DNA from: Mustela lutreola | Lineage: Eukaryota > Chordata > Mammalia > Carnivora > Mustelidae | Direction: 5' to 3' | Assembly: GCF_030435805.1 (NCBI RefSeq) | Contig: NC_081290.1 | Location: 34,694,501-34,758,500, forward strand | Length of the DNA: 64,000 nucleotides | Part shown: piece by piece, positions 11,690 through 23,252 of the stretch | Layout: every line of letters begins with the position of its first letter | How positions within the stretch are numbered: the first letter of the stretch is position 1 | Made by a program: the position numbers and the translations under genes | The notes under the pieces: generated by a model | Seen by the model: only the letters and a program-made list of their open reading frames with translations | Databases searched by the model: none | What the model was told of the DNA's origin: nothing

Positions 11690-12570
11690 CAAAAAACATT
11701 GCAATTTAATCAGAAGAAAAGGGCCTAATAGGAGGGGACTGGGAGAAGCGAATGCTCTTTTAGATGGTTGAAAACAGACACCTAAGAATTTTCCAACATT
11801 GCCCAAAACTCCCCTATAGTTTTTAAAAGTGTCTCAGCAATAATATTAGCACTTGGATATCAGAAGCAAAAATTGTGAATACATTGGAAGCATCCCTAAA
11901 ATAAAATAGAAATCAAGTATAATCCTAGTAAGAGCCAGGTGCCCATGTGGCCAAGTCTGTGCACAGAGCCACAACTCAGAAAGCCTGCTACTGTAACCGA
12001 AAGTAATGAAAGCTAAATTGTAATCTTTGTTCATACCCTTCAACAAATATCAACAGAAACCTCATTCACAAGCCTCAGCAAATGTCTCGAATCCAAATTC
12101 TCTCCATATTCAGTCCATATTTTTTTCTCTCTCCCCTCCCTTTCTCCCTCTCCCCTAGCTCATATCAATTCAGCTTCTGGTGCTAAGCCTTCCATTCTTT
12201 CTTCCGACTTCTTAGATCCTGTCTCCTCTACCTATCTCCTTACTCCTTCTAGAATCTGGGAGATGGAGCTGGCAAGGATTCCTCTTGCGTGGCTGGAGAA
12301 GGATGACTTTTTAGGAATACTTATGTGCTGAGAAAGAATTGCTTGTACACCCCACGTCAAGTCATCTTCGGTAACAGTTGCAGTTTAGTGGAGAAACCCA
12401 CCAGGTATGTCTCTGATAAGGAAAAAGAAATCACATCAATTATTTGAATAAGGAAACTTTGACATAAAGGACTATTGTCTAATACTAATAGAAGGTGACT
12501 AACTACTACAAGGAGTAAGAGATGCCCCTAAGGGGTTCAGCAGGAACTAGCTGCAATAAAAAGAAGCTTC
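11690..12570. other. Intergenic DNA, no recognised content
   Basis: AT-leaning unique sequence with a CT-rich patch near 12120-12160. No repeat family or gene is recognised. Confidence 0.4.
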
Positions 12571-12572
12571 TA

Positions 12573-12780
12573 GGGGCACCCAGGTGGCTCAATGAGTTGA
12601 GTAACTGGGTCTTGGTTTCGGCTCAGGTCATGGCGTCAGGGTCCTGGGATTGAGTCACATTGGGCTTGGTGCTCAATGGGGAATCTGCTTAGGATTCTCT
12701 CCCTTTTCCTCTGTTCCTCTCCCCTCTCTCTCTCTCTCTCTCTCTCTCTCAATAAATAAATATTTTAAAAAAAGAAGAAG
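12573..12780 (+). mobile_element. CAN-SINE
   Basis: Starts 'ggggcacccaggtggctcaa', has a (CT)n tract at about 12722-12751 and an AAATA tail. Flanked by aaaagaagcttc on both sides. Confidence 0.93.
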
Positions 12781-13461
12781 AAGAAAAAGAAGCTTCCACT
12801 TTTAAGCTGAAGGAGCCTGGACAAAGGGCTTGGGAGACCCTCTTGAAAGAGGAAGAGGCTGCTGTAAGAACACCAGCCTGACAGGGTGAGGAGACCCAGG
12901 CTAGAGCTGTCCGCAGAAGAGGCTCTCTAGTGTCAGAGATCGTGGGCAGACTAAAGCTGCTGGAAAGTCACAGTAGGGAGAGCAAGGGGCTAGGGTGCTC
13001 CCAAAACTTGTCTCCTTGGGCTGGGGGGTTGCCATGTTGACTAAGAACAATGGAGGGAACTAGAATGAATAACAACTAGAAGGGAACGCTCTTTCTGTGG
13101 ATATGTCCTCTCAGTGTCACTCCAGTGCCTTATTGAAGAAACCTAACATTCTGCCAGTTGGCAAAGGAGAAATTTTATAGGGTCCAGTTCTGATAACACG
13201 AAGCTGTATAAAGAAGGTTGAACTTGGAACAGAAAGACAATAAACTGATAAAGGGCACAGGCCCTGGCCAATCAGGGGATGCCAGCTATAAACAACCAGT
13301 ATAAACCTACTGGTTCGTTTTAGGTGAGTACCCAAAGTTGTGCAAAGATGTTATATTTCTCTAGACTCTGTTTCAGCTTTCTGCTGTGTCCCTAGAGAGT
13401 GCATGATAGAAAAACCTGGGATACAGGCTATAGCCTGTTCTCAAAAATCAGAAAGATCCAG

Positions 13462-13632
13462 GGGTGCCTGGGCGGCTCAGTTGGTTAAGTCTCGGACTCT
13501 TGGTTTTGGCTTAGGTTGTGATCTCGGGGTCCTGGGTCAAATGCTGCATCAGGTTTGGCACTCAGTGCACTGTCTGCTTAAGATTCTCCCTCTGCTCTTC
13601 CCACTTGTGCCCTCTCTCTCTCTCTCTAAAAT
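13462..13632 (+). mobile_element. CAN-SINE with perfect target duplication
   Basis: Starts 'ggggtgcctgggcggctcag'. The 15-mer aatcagaaagatcca lies immediately before it and again after its tail. Confidence 0.94.
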
Positions 13633-13699
13633 AAATAAATGAATCAGAAAGATCCAATACAAACAGGGCAGGCAAGGGGGAAGCAAGGTATCCAAAGGA

Positions 13700-13912
13700 T
13701 AATTTTTTTTCAAGATTTCATTCATTTATTTGATAGAGAGAGACAGAGAGTGAGGGAGAGAGCAAGCAAGCACAAGCAGGGGGAGCAGCAGAGGGTGAAG
13801 GAGAAGCAGGCTCCCTGCGAGCAGCAAGCATGACTCAGGGCTTATAGGACCCTGGAATCTTGACCTGAGCCAAAGGCAGACGCTTAACGGTTGAGCCACC
13901 CAGGCGACCCTC
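13700..13912 (-). mobile_element. CAN-SINE
   Basis: Reverse copy ending 'gagccacccaggcgaccc'. Flanked by tccaaaggataa on both sides. Confidence 0.94.
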
Positions 13913-13959
13913 CAAAGGATAACTTTTTTATTGCAGATATTTATAAAGTACCAATTATG

Positions 13960-14165
13960 AGCTAGACATTGTACTTGATAATTTATATGCATTTTTAAAT
14001 TTAGGGCTTCTAACAGTCTTAGAAGGCTGGTGTTTATTCCTGTCTTTTAGGTGAGAACACTGAGCTTTGCAGAGGTTAGCTAAGTTCATGAAGTCACATA
14101 GCTAGTGTGGTGGAAAAGGGATGTGAGCTCAGGTCAGCTTAATTACCACCAAAGCCTGTTTGAGC
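13960..14165 (-). repeat. MIR SINE fragment
   Basis: Reverse MIR text: 'aggtgagaacactgagcttt', then 'gaagtcacatagctagtgtg'. Confidence 0.7.
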
Positions 14166-14538
14166 TATCTTTTCTTAGAGAGATGTGTTAGGTTGCTTTA
14201 GTTCTGTAAGTTGTTGCTTTATATATAGGAAGATAGCATACTTGTCAATGATTGTTGATATAGGTCTTATAACCAGCATCTAATGTCCTCCTTTATCCTT
14301 TATGAACATTTTCTTTTTTTTTTCCTTATGATCATTTTCAACTTAGATTCTATTTTATCCATTATTGAAATCACTATCCCGCTTTTCCTTTGGCTTCCTT
14401 GTGGGTGTTTTTCCATTCTTTATTTTCAAGTTCTCCATATCCTTTCAGTGCAAAAAAAAAGGCCTCTGCAGACAACATATTACTGGATGGAGGGGAAAAG
14501 TATGTTTTGTTGTTACCATTTTAAAAGTTCAATATAAG

Positions 14539-14746
14539 GGGGAGCCTGGGTGGCTCAGTGGGTTAAGCCTCTGCCTTCAGCTCGAGTCATGGTCTCAGGG
14601 TCTTGGGATCGAGCCCCACATCGGGCTCTCTGCTCAGCGGGGAGCCTGCTTCTTTCTCTCTCTCTGCCTGCCTCTCTGCCTACTTGTGATCTCACTCTCT
14701 GTCAAATAAATAAATAAAATTTAAAAAAAGAAAGAAAGAAAGAAAG
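14539..14746 (+). mobile_element. CAN-SINE, mustelid-type
   Basis: Starts 'gggggagcctgggtggctca', contains 'tctgcctacttgtgatctca', and ends in (AAAT)n followed by (GAAA)n. Confidence 0.93.
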
Positions 14747-14749
14747 ATG

Positions 14750-15770
14750 CTCTATTAAAATAAAGGTTCAATCTAAGAGTCTCTCACTTCTTATCTTTGA
14801 TTCTAAGGTTTGTACACTTTAGAATCAGAATGCACACTGTATGTTTGCTCAGAGAAACCTGCAGGTGGTTGGGAAGATTCTTAAGCAAAGACAAAATTAC
14901 TCAGACAGGAGACCAGCAGTCAGTATATAGGTGCCATGCCCCACAAAGGAGGACCTCAACTTTCTAAGAACTAGAATAATAAGCAGGAAAATGATGAAGC
15001 AGGAAAAAGAGAACCATGAGCCTCTTCTTAGAATAGGGGGTGCAGGTCGGGAGTCTGAGCATGGAGTCACAAGGAAATTTAGGGTTATCAGAACCAGAAA
15101 CAAGCAAAATGAAGTAAAGAAGATGAAAACATATGGTGTTTATAAATATTAATATATTTATGATTCCATATCCCAATATCATGTTGGCTTTTTTTTTTTA
15201 GCAGATGTGCTAAATGACTTCTTCCAGCAATGTATCCCCCCAAAATTGCTTCCTTCTTTCAGTGTTTGTGTTTTTTCCATCTCTTTTTTTCTAGTGGGTG
15301 TATTTGAGGGTAAATCAAATCCCTTTAAAACAACTGAACAAAAATAGCTTCCAACACAATATAAATCTGGCAATTACTCTTTCCTGAAGGATTGAATTAC
15401 TTAACCACCTTTCTCTTCCCAGGTCTTCTCCCTGTCATCAAAGGCACTCCTCTGCAAAAGGGAATGAAGTCATCAAACACCATACTTGGAGATCTAGTCA
15501 TCATGGAAAAAGAAGCGCAAAGATTGTCAATAGGACAGTCTCAAAGGGCCATCCATTTGACTCATTTATTATTTTCCTTTGCTAGTCACCCAGATTATTC
15601 AATGTGCCACAGATTGAAAGTCTGGAGTTCTATTGACTCTCGCTTTGGTTCACTAACTATGGAGAAGTTGTCTTGCCTCCTTTGACCCCTGGATAAAATC
15701 CCTTACATCCAGAGAGCACTTTCCAGGTATGAAACACCTCCACATCTGTCATGTCTTGTGAGGCCTCCTA
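14750..15770. other. Intergenic DNA, no recognised content
   Basis: Unique sequence with short unrelated open frames (14897-15182, 15392-15685). None shows a domain I recognise. Confidence 0.4.
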
Positions 15771-15774
15771 CTGC

Positions 15775-15890
15775 TCACTAACCTGGAATTTTACAGGCCA
15801 AGAATGCAGAATGACGTTAAAGGTTACAACTCGTCAGTGATGGAACTGGAACTCAAATCCAGTTTCTGACGTCAAGTTCAGTTCTCTTTT
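15775..15890 (-). repeat. MIR-like fragment
   Basis: 'cgtcagtgatggaactggaa' followed by 'ctcaaatccagtttctgacg' resembles reverse MIR; diverged. Confidence 0.5.
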
Positions 15891-16015
15891 TACTTTTCAT
15901 TGTTTCCTCCTCCCTTCAATGATCATATTCTCTATTCTACCTCAGCCACTGCCACAGTCAGACCTTAGACCTTGTCATTACAATAACCCACTTATAGGTT
16001 ATCAACTACCACCAC

Positions 16016-16219
16016 TTTTTTTTAAAGATTTATTTGTTTATTTGAGAGAGAGAGTGCACAAGTGGGAGGGACAGAGGGAGAGGAAGAGAGAATCCCAAGC
16101 AGACTCCCCACTGAGCATGGAGCCCTACAACCAAGGGGCTCCATCTCACGACCTTGAGATACGACCTGAGCCAAAACCAAGAGTTAGTCACTTAACCAAC
16201 TATATCACCCAGGTGTCCC
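16016..16219 (-). mobile_element. CAN-SINE, old
   Basis: T run, 'aagatttatttgtttatttg', ending 'tatatcacccaggtgtccca'. Confidence 0.88.
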
Positions 16220-16234
16220 ACAACCACAACCAAC

Positions 16235-16560
16235 TTTTATTTTTCCAGCTCATTCCCTTTGACACTGACTCCAACCTTTCTTTGATCCCATCAGGACATA
16301 TAATCCATTAGTCTTGCCTCTTCACCCCATTTTCTTGCTTTCCAACATTCCCAGCTCAGGGTCTGCAGAATATCTTTGTCATCATCCCCTTTAGCTCCCT
16401 TGCCTCCATTTCCTTCCTGGGAAAATCTAATTTGCCACCAACTTGGCAATTGAATGTGGCCAAAGATACACATAAGCACACACACATACCATAAATTCAT
16501 TATCAATCTCTGAGGCTTTCCTTCAATAAATAGCCTCCCTCTTCCCCATCAGGTTCTCAA
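16235..16560 (+). repeat. Possible L2 LINE fragment
   Basis: CT-rich text with L2-like phrases such as 'cttgcctccatttccttcct'. It may belong with the L2 segments that follow. Confidence 0.35.
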
Positions 16561-16763
16561 CAAGTTGAAGAATAATACAAAGTGAATGGCGAGGCCAAGC
16601 ATCGGCTTTATTGCGAATAAAGACCAGATAGAGGATAGGTGTTAGGTCCGTTGGTCAAGGTACCAAGTCCTAGTACCCATCCAGCTCCAGCAGCAGGAAC
16701 AGCAGCAGCACTGGACTAATGCTCTACCCTCGATTATTGCTTTAATCCAGCCACCCCTCACTA

Positions 16764-16960
16764 TCTTTTTTTTTTTTTTTTAAGATTGTATTTATTTGTT
16801 TGACAGAGATCACAAATAGGCAGAGAGGCAGGCAGAGAGAGAGGAAGAAGCAGGCTCCCCACTGAGCAGGGAGCCCGATGCGGGGCTCGATCCCAGGACC
16901 CTGAGATCATGACCTGAACCGAAGGCAGAGACTTTAACCCACTGAGCCACTCAGGCACCC
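16764..16960 (-). mobile_element. CAN-SINE, mustelid-type
   Basis: T run, 'gacagagatcacaaatagg', ending 'gagccactcaggcacccg'. Duplication cctcactatctt on both sides. Confidence 0.94.
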
Positions 16961-16961
16961 G

Positions 16962-17119
16962 CGCTCCTCACTATCTTAATCACTACACTGGGTCCAGGCC
17001 ACCATCGACTCTGCCCTGGAATCCTGCAGTAGGCTCCTAATTGTCTCCAGGCAGCTACTCTCACCCCCACTCCTCTTTTCTCATCCAAAGAGCCAGAGTG
17101 AGTCCTTTATATCAGTAGT
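16962..17119 (+). repeat. L2 LINE fragment (first part)
   Basis: 'ccaggccaccatcgactctg' and 'cctgcagtaggctcctaatt' match the L2 ORF2 phrase around 'sRLDYCNSLL'. It continues after the MER5A-like insertion at 17120. Confidence 0.75.
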
Positions 17120-17280
17120 TCTCAATCTTTGCTTGACATTAAAATCATCTGGGCAAGTTTTTAAAGTCTTGGCTACCGATTCCTCACCAATTAATTCAGA
17201 GTTGGGGCTGAGACCTGGCCCTTGTGATCTTGTAAAGCTTCCCCGGAGATCCACTGGGCCGCAAGGTTGAAAACCAGCGC
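17120..17280 (+). mobile_element. MER5A-like hAT-Charlie DNA transposon fossil
   Basis: Starts 'agtagttctcaatctttgct', with 'aaaatcatctgggcaagttt', and ends 'ggttgaaaaccagc'. Non-autonomous; it sits inside an L2. Confidence 0.8.
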
Positions 17281-17815
17281 AGTCAGATGTATCATTCTTC
17301 TGCTCTCACCACTCCCCACACGACTTCCCTCTTCACCCAGAGTGAAAAGGCCTGCTGAGTTGCTCATGAGCTGACTTTCCTGGAACTCCCCAAGTTCATC
17401 TCCAGCACGACTGGCCTTCCTGCTAGTCCCCAAACACGCTGAGAGAGCTTTTCCTGGGGGATCTTTACACTTGCTGGTCTTTTCACTGTCTAGAGAGCCT
17501 TTCCTCAAGATAACCACATCCTCCACTACACTTCCTTCAGATCTCTGTTCAAATACCTCTTTATTAAGAGTTCTTTTGCAAGTGCTCAATTTAAAGAAAC
17601 ACACACACACTTGACCCCAGTGGTCTCAGTCTCCATGACTCTGCTTCATTCTTACCCATGGCACTATTGTCTCTCACCCCCTTGAAAGAAGCTCCTTCAA
17701 GGCAGAGATTTCCTCTGGTTTCCTCACAGATACATTCCCCGCACCTTGAAAAGTGCCTGACACAGCAGGGGAACTTAATAGCTGTGAATGAAGGAATGAG
17801 TGAGTGAGTGAGCTT
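17281..17815 (+). repeat. L2 LINE fragment (second part)
   Basis: Continues the L2 toward its 3' end: 'cagatctctgttcaaatacc', then 'tgcctgacacagcagg' and 'gaatgaaggaatgagtgagt'. Confidence 0.75.
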
Positions 17816-18595
17816 CTCTGCAAATGTTGGCTGCACCACGCTCTCTTCTTGCTGTAGGAAACTGAACAGGTTACCATCAACCAACATATGTCGAACTGAG
17901 GATACCAGGTATGACTTTTGGCTTGCTTAAGAAAAATATGAGTAGATGGGAAAAAGAACCCCTCTCCTCTCTCTCTTTTTTATTTCCCCAGCCCTCCCAG
18001 CATCTCTGAAATGAACTCTCAGCAAAGTAACCTGAATTAAGCCTGAGAGTTCCCACTAGGGAGGTGCCCTGCCCAGTTCGGCTGGGAAAAGAAACACTAT
18101 GTCAGAGTGTCTGTAGACCAGCACCATTGCAAGACACATCCTTCAGAACTTCTCTCCACGTTGGAGGAAGCCATACAATCTCAGTCCAAAGCAAAATCAA
18201 CAAAGGAAGAAGGGAGGACCAGAACCAGAAACCACAATGGGTCATCCTGTGCCTGTCGTTACCAGAATAAGTAGGTTTCGGGTTTGCAAAGGGAGGGAGG
18301 CAGAGGCAGAATGAAAATGAGGAAATTGATTGTCTAAATACATTTTTCTTATAAATAAATGCTGAATAAATCTAGGAAAACTTAAAAGTAAAATAAAGCA
18401 AATGGCACATTTTCACAATCCCACTACCCAGACGTAACAAGTGTTCAAATTTTTATGAGTTTTTTTTATATCTCCTTCCTATGTACTTTTTGTCACTCAT
18501 GTAAAAGAACATAATGGCTTCCCTTTCATTGGCCAAATTTCTGATCATTTCCATAGAATACTGCTCCAAAGTTTGCATCCAAACAGATGATAACT
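17816..18595. other. Intergenic DNA, no recognised content
   Basis: Unique sequence, AT-rich after 18330. No gene or clear repeat. Confidence 0.4.
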
Positions 18596-18599
18596 AAAA

Positions 18600-18721
18600 A
18601 AATTTTTATTCAAGTCTAATTAACATACAGTGTTATATTAGTCTCAGGTATACACTATTAAATAATTAAATAATTAAATAATTCTCTACATCACACAGTG
18701 TTCCTCATGGTAGGTGTATAC
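18600..18721 (-). mobile_element. Carnivore L1 3' UTR piece (part 1)
   Basis: 'ctaattaacatacagtgtta' is the reverse of the carnivore L1 3' end. It includes an (AAATAATT)n run at about 18656-18682. A CAN-SINE splits it from part 2. Confidence 0.8.
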
Positions 18722-18915
18722 TCTTTTATTTTTATTTTATTTTATTTATTTGACAAACAGAGATCACAAGTAGGCAGAGAGGCAGGCAGAGAGAGAGAGG
18801 AAAGCAGGCTTCCTGCTGAGCAAAGAGCCTGTTGCGGGGCTGGATCCCAGGACCCTGAGATCATGATCTGAGCTGAATCGAAGGCTTAACCCACTGAGCC
18901 ACCCAGCCACCCCAA
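18722..18915 (-). mobile_element. CAN-SINE, mustelid-type, inside L1
   Basis: 'gagatcacaagtaggcagag' and end 'gagccacccagccacccc'. It interrupts the L1 at 18600-19230. Confidence 0.92.
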
Positions 18916-19230
18916 TAAGTATATTCTCAATCCCCTTCACTTATCTCACACATTCCCCCCACCCACTTCCCCTCTGGCAACCACCATTTTGTTCTCTATA
19001 GTTAAAAGTCTGGGTTTTTGTCTCTTTTTCTCTTTGTTCATTTGTTTTGTTTCTTAAACGATATGATATTGTCTTTCTTGGAGTGACTTACTTCATTTAG
19101 CTTTATGTCCTTTAGACCCATCCATGTTCTTGTGAAGGGCAGGATCTCATTCTTTCTTTATGGTAGCGTATTATTACTTTGTGTATGCACACCACTTGGT
19201 CTTTATCCAGCCCACAATCGTTTTTAAGTC
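18916..19230 (-). mobile_element. Carnivore L1 3' end piece (part 2)
   Basis: 'aatccccttcacttatctca', 'ctctggcaaccaccattttg' and 'gacccatccatgttcttgtg' are reverse L1 3'-end text. Confidence 0.8.
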
Positions 19231-19984
19231 ACTTAGAGATGCGTTGCCTAATAGCTTGTCAAAGAGGTTTACTAATTTACGCTCCCTCCAGCACGCCATG
19301 AGAATACATACCTCACCGGGCTTCACCTGGCCTCACCTGACAAGTCCTGACCAAAATCACCGTGAAAACATTTCAATCATGACAGGGTGAAAGATCCAAC
19401 CAACGCGCACTACCTTCTGACTTTCCAGAGAGGCAATGAAAAGGCAAGGGATAAAATCTGACAGGTTAAGGTGCCCTCTCAGCCTAAAAAAAAAATTTAA
19501 AAAGTGCTGATCGTGGCCTGCCTTGGTCTTTTCTAACCTCGATTAACTGCCTCTCAGTTCTCTAATCAGATCCATGACCAATCAATTCCGTGCCCCCCAG
19601 GGCTTCTCTTTCCCCCTAAAAATCATCTTAAGCACCTTTTTCTGTAATTTCCCTGCTTTCAGGACCTGGGAGTCACCGAGCTCAGAGCCCACTGCCCTGC
19701 CCACAGCAGCATGGTCAGCGGCTCTCACCTTCCTCCCCTCCCCCTCCCGGCTCGCACGCCTCCTTGCTCCTCTCCCTGCCATCTGGAGATTAGGGGTAAG
19801 TATGCCAGCATGCCTCAGGGCTTTTCTTCTGTGGGTGTGTATGCGTGTGCGTGTGTTTCAGGACTCAAAATGCTTCAGAGATCACAGTGATGACGAAGGT
19901 GGGACGGTCACTGCTCTCTGGAGCGAGCCTGGCCTCGACTCAACATTCCATTCACTGTGCTCAGCGGGCTGCAGACGCCTGTCT
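19231..19984. other. Intergenic DNA, no recognised content
   Basis: Includes an open frame at 19574-19990 (138 codons) rich in Pro, Ala, Ser and Leu that looks like chance coding in GC-richer DNA. Confidence 0.4.
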
Positions 19985-20120
19985 TCGTAAGCCTCCCAGC
20001 GACCCTATGGGGTAGCCATTACACCCTAGTACACCCGTTTCACAGGTTAAGGAGACTTAGGGGAAGAGGTTTGATTGAGATCCCTGAACCTGTGAAAGCA
20101 GAGCCGTGACTGGAGTGCAG
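19985..20120 (-). repeat. MIR SINE fragment
   Basis: 'gcgaccctatggggtagcca' followed by 'cacaggttaaggagacttag' is reverse MIR. Confidence 0.65.
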
Positions 20121-20870
20121 AGATGGGATTTTTCCACCTTCCGTGTTGGGTTTTCGACGTAGCCCCGTCAAGCATTCACACTCTTCACTCGCCCATTCCT
20201 TTCCTAACGTAACAACAAGAGTATCTTGAAATCAAGTCTCTTTCCCTTCCAAGGGTTTCTCAGATCCTGGGGAATGGGGAATGCCGTCCCCTCGGTATAG
20301 AGGCTGCTGAAGGCTGCTTCGTCCACTGGTCCTGCCTTCTCCTTACTTGGTCCAGGCGACGGGTCACCCTAAACACGACTTCTTTCCCCCCTGCCCTCCC
20401 GCCTCCTGACTCCACTACAGCCAGAGCTGAATACCGATCGCTTTGCTGAGAACAGAACAGCAGGGATTGAGATTGGCTGTTGGACTTGACTGTTGAGAAA
20501 TCTGTCGATGAGACCCCAGAGCGGAGTGGATTTCAGTGCAGGGGCCCCGGAGCCCACGTCCTGGCTCCAGCACCGCGAGTTCCTAAAGGCGGGGCCCTCC
20601 TGCGACCTTCCCGTGGCCTCCGGGCTGATCCATTCCCGCGTCTGTTCGGATGGGTCAGGTTCTGTTGCTGTCTCTTCTGAGTATTTGCTACCAACATCCC
20701 GCAGGTGGTTAAACGTTTGACTGTCGCTCTCCTAATCGGTGCGTAAATTCCAGCCCGTTACTTAAGCATTTTTGTGCCTCAGTATCCTCATCTTTTTGCC
20801 TGAGACAAAAGATGGGATTGGGGTAGGGGAGGCTACTTATCTCAATGACTGGCATCTGAAGCTAGCTAGC
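20121..20870. other. GC-richer intergenic segment
   Basis: About 20370-20700 is GC-rich with scattered CpG, but it falls short of an obvious CpG island by eye. No exon is recognised. Confidence 0.4.
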
Positions 20871-21095
20871 GGGGCGCCAGGGTGGCTCAGTCGTAAGGTG
20901 TCTGTCTGTCTGCCTTAGGCTCAGGTCATAAGCCCGGGGTCCTGAGATCAAGCCCCGCATGGGGCTCCCTGCTCCACGGGAGGCATGCTTCTTCCTCTCT
21001 CACTCCCCCTGCTTGTGTTCCTGCTCTCGCTGTTTCTGTCTCTCTCTCTCTCTCTCTGTCAAATAAATAAATAAAATCTTATAAATAAATAAATA
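20871..21095 (+). mobile_element. CAN-SINE, older arctoid type
   Basis: Starts 'ggggcgccagggtggctcag', with 'cactccccctgcttgtgttc' and a long AAATA tail. This form is shared by bears and mustelids. Confidence 0.92.
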
Positions 21096-21484
21096 ACTAG
21101 AGGGAAGCTTAGAAAGTGAGAGAGCTCACATTGATACTGACGTAGACAATCATTCATAAAAACCCAACACCTATGGAGTAGGACTGGGCCCTCGATGGCG
21201 CCATAAAAAACAACAACAACAAAAAAAAAACTAAGCCCATGTGACTGCTGACCATTGCAATTTTATGAGACTTGGACATATGTGCTATAAAAATTCCTTA
21301 CAGTCTCTTTTTGCGGAAAAACAGCTTGTTGTCATTGGCCCCGGGTGAGCAAGTTTCAGATAAGCGAGCTTCAGAGCGGGCTCTGGCTAAGATATGGGAA
21401 GATTTCCTGGGAAACTGTCAGAATTATGAAAAACTGCTGCTTTGAGGCTAAACTTGCACCAGAAGAAGAACTCAATAGATCTAC

Positions 21485-21669
21485 CTACATAATAATGTAA
21501 AAATTATTTTGTTTAAAAAAATCACAAAAATACTAACCACAAACTAAAAATATATGTCACAACACATGGCAAAGAGTTTAATTTCTTTAATATATAGCTC
21601 ATACTCATTAGCAACATTTGAAGGAGAGGCAGTGCAGTAGTATGGAGAAAACTTTGTCTGTTTGACCTT
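21485..21669 (+). mobile_element. L1 LINE fragment (part 1)
   Basis: 'ggcaaagagtttaatttctt' followed by 'atatatagctcatactcatt' is L1 ORF2 3'-region text; split by a SINE. Confidence 0.65.
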
Positions 21670-21864
21670 AATTTTTTTTTAAGAATTTTATTTATTTATT
21701 TGACAGACAGAGATCACAAGTAGGCAGAGAGGCAGGCAGAGAGAGAGGAGGAAGCAAGCTCCCTGCTGAGCAGAGAGCCTGATGTGGGGCTGGATCCCAG
21801 GATCCTGAGATCATGACCTGAGCCAAAGGCAGAGGCTTAACCCACTGAGACTCCCAGGTGCCCC
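21670..21864 (-). mobile_element. CAN-SINE, mustelid-type
   Basis: 'gacagacagagatcacaagt', ending 'gactcccaggtgccc'. Duplication gttt/gttgaaccttaatttt at the ends. Inserted in L1. Confidence 0.93.
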
Positions 21865-22280
21865 GTTGAACCTTAATTTTAAAAAATGTGCAAAAACATA
21901 TAAATAAAAATGACCAAAGAACATGAATAGATAAACATAGAGGAATAAATATAAATCACTAAAAACCTTTTGGAAAAAAATATTTTCTGTCTTTGATAAC
22001 TAAGTAAATTTTAATTAAAATATTAATTAAAAATTAAAACATTATTCAAAATACTTTGCCTGTCAATCATTTATTCATATTCATTGTATATTTGAAAATT
22101 GTAAGAGAGTAGATCTTCCAAGTTCTCATCACAAGGAAAAAAGTTAGAGCTGGTGAGGTGATGGATATTAAGGACTCACTGTGGTGAACATTCTGCGTTA
22201 TATACAATTATCAAATCATTATGTTGTACTCCTGAAACTAATATGATGTTGTATATCAATTCTATCTCAATGAAAAGTCA
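21865..22280 (+). mobile_element. L1 LINE 3' end (part 2)
   Basis: 'agagagtagatcttccaagt' and 'atcattatgttgtactcctg' are the forward 3' UTR of old L1 (L1MA/L1MB-like). Confidence 0.75.
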
Positions 22281-22829
22281 TTTATTTGTTCATTGAACAA
22301 TAAATTCTGAGCACGCACTACATGAAGACACTATTCAGACCCTGGAGCTTCAGCAGCGAACAAAGCAAACACGAATCCCGCCATCTTGGAAACTGCATGT
22401 CTAGTGTGAGAGGCAGACCAAAATAAACAAACAAATAAATAAAATATATAGTATGTTAGGTGGTCGTAAGTGCTAAAAAGGAGAGCAGAGCCAGGGAGTG
22501 GAGGGCCTTAGGATGGGGAGTGGGGAGAGCTCTTCAAGATAGGGTGGCTGGGGATGAGTAAGTAGCTGAAAGGGAGGAAGGAGGTTTCTGGGGAAAGGGC
22601 TCCTCCACAGAGATGCCAGAAAGCACAAAGACCCTGAGGCAAAATGTAATTGCTTGTGTGCAAGGAACAGCAGGAAAATTAAGTGGCTAGAAGAGAATGA
22701 GCAAGGGAGACAGTGCTAAGAGTAAGGGAATGAGACTCAGGCGGTACAGGGCGCTGTGAGAACTTTAGCTTTCACTTGGAAGAAAATGGGAAGCCAGGCA
22801 GGGGTTGGGGAGAGAAGGATGCAATCCGG
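22281..22829 (-). repeat. L2 LINE, 3' part (split by an LTR)
   Basis: Reverse L2: 'atagtatgttaggtggtcgt' and 'gaccctgaggcaaaatg'. The element resumes at 23253 after the MLT1-type LTR. Confidence 0.8.
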
Positions 22830-23252
22830 TATGTCTGTTTGCTAGCGCTGCCATTACAAAATACCCACAGACTAAGGGGCTTACAAGACAGAAATGTCTT
22901 TCCTCACAGTGTTGGAGGCCAGAGGTATAAGATCAGGCTGTGCGTTGGCTTGGTTTTTCCCTGAGGCCTCTCTCCTTGGTTTGCAGATAGCTGTCTTCAC
23001 ATAACCTATGTGTCCTCACATAACCTATCCTCTGTGTGGGCACATCCATAGTCTTTCTCTGTATATCCAAGTCTCCTCTTCTTTTAAGGACACCAATCAG
23101 ATTGGGTTAGGGCCCACCCTAATTCTCATTTCATCTTAGTCCCTTCTGAAAAGACTTTATCTCCAAATACAGTTAAATTCTGAGGTGCTGGGGGTTAGGA
23201 CATACGAATTTTGGGGTGGGGGAGCGATTTACTGAATTCAACCCATAACAAC
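22830..23252 (-). mobile_element. Solo LTR, MLT1-type (ERVL-MaLR), ancient fossil
   Basis: Reverse MLT1-like LTR: starts 'gtatgtctgtttgctagcgc' and ends with 'gaattcaacccataaca'. No internal region is seen. Degraded; probably from around the eutherian radiation. It sits inside an L2. Confidence 0.8.

Noticed and set aside
19574-19990. 138-codon open frame in GC-richer DNA
   Set aside because: Low-complexity Pro/Ala/Ser/Leu content, no recognisable motif, and no flanking exon structure.
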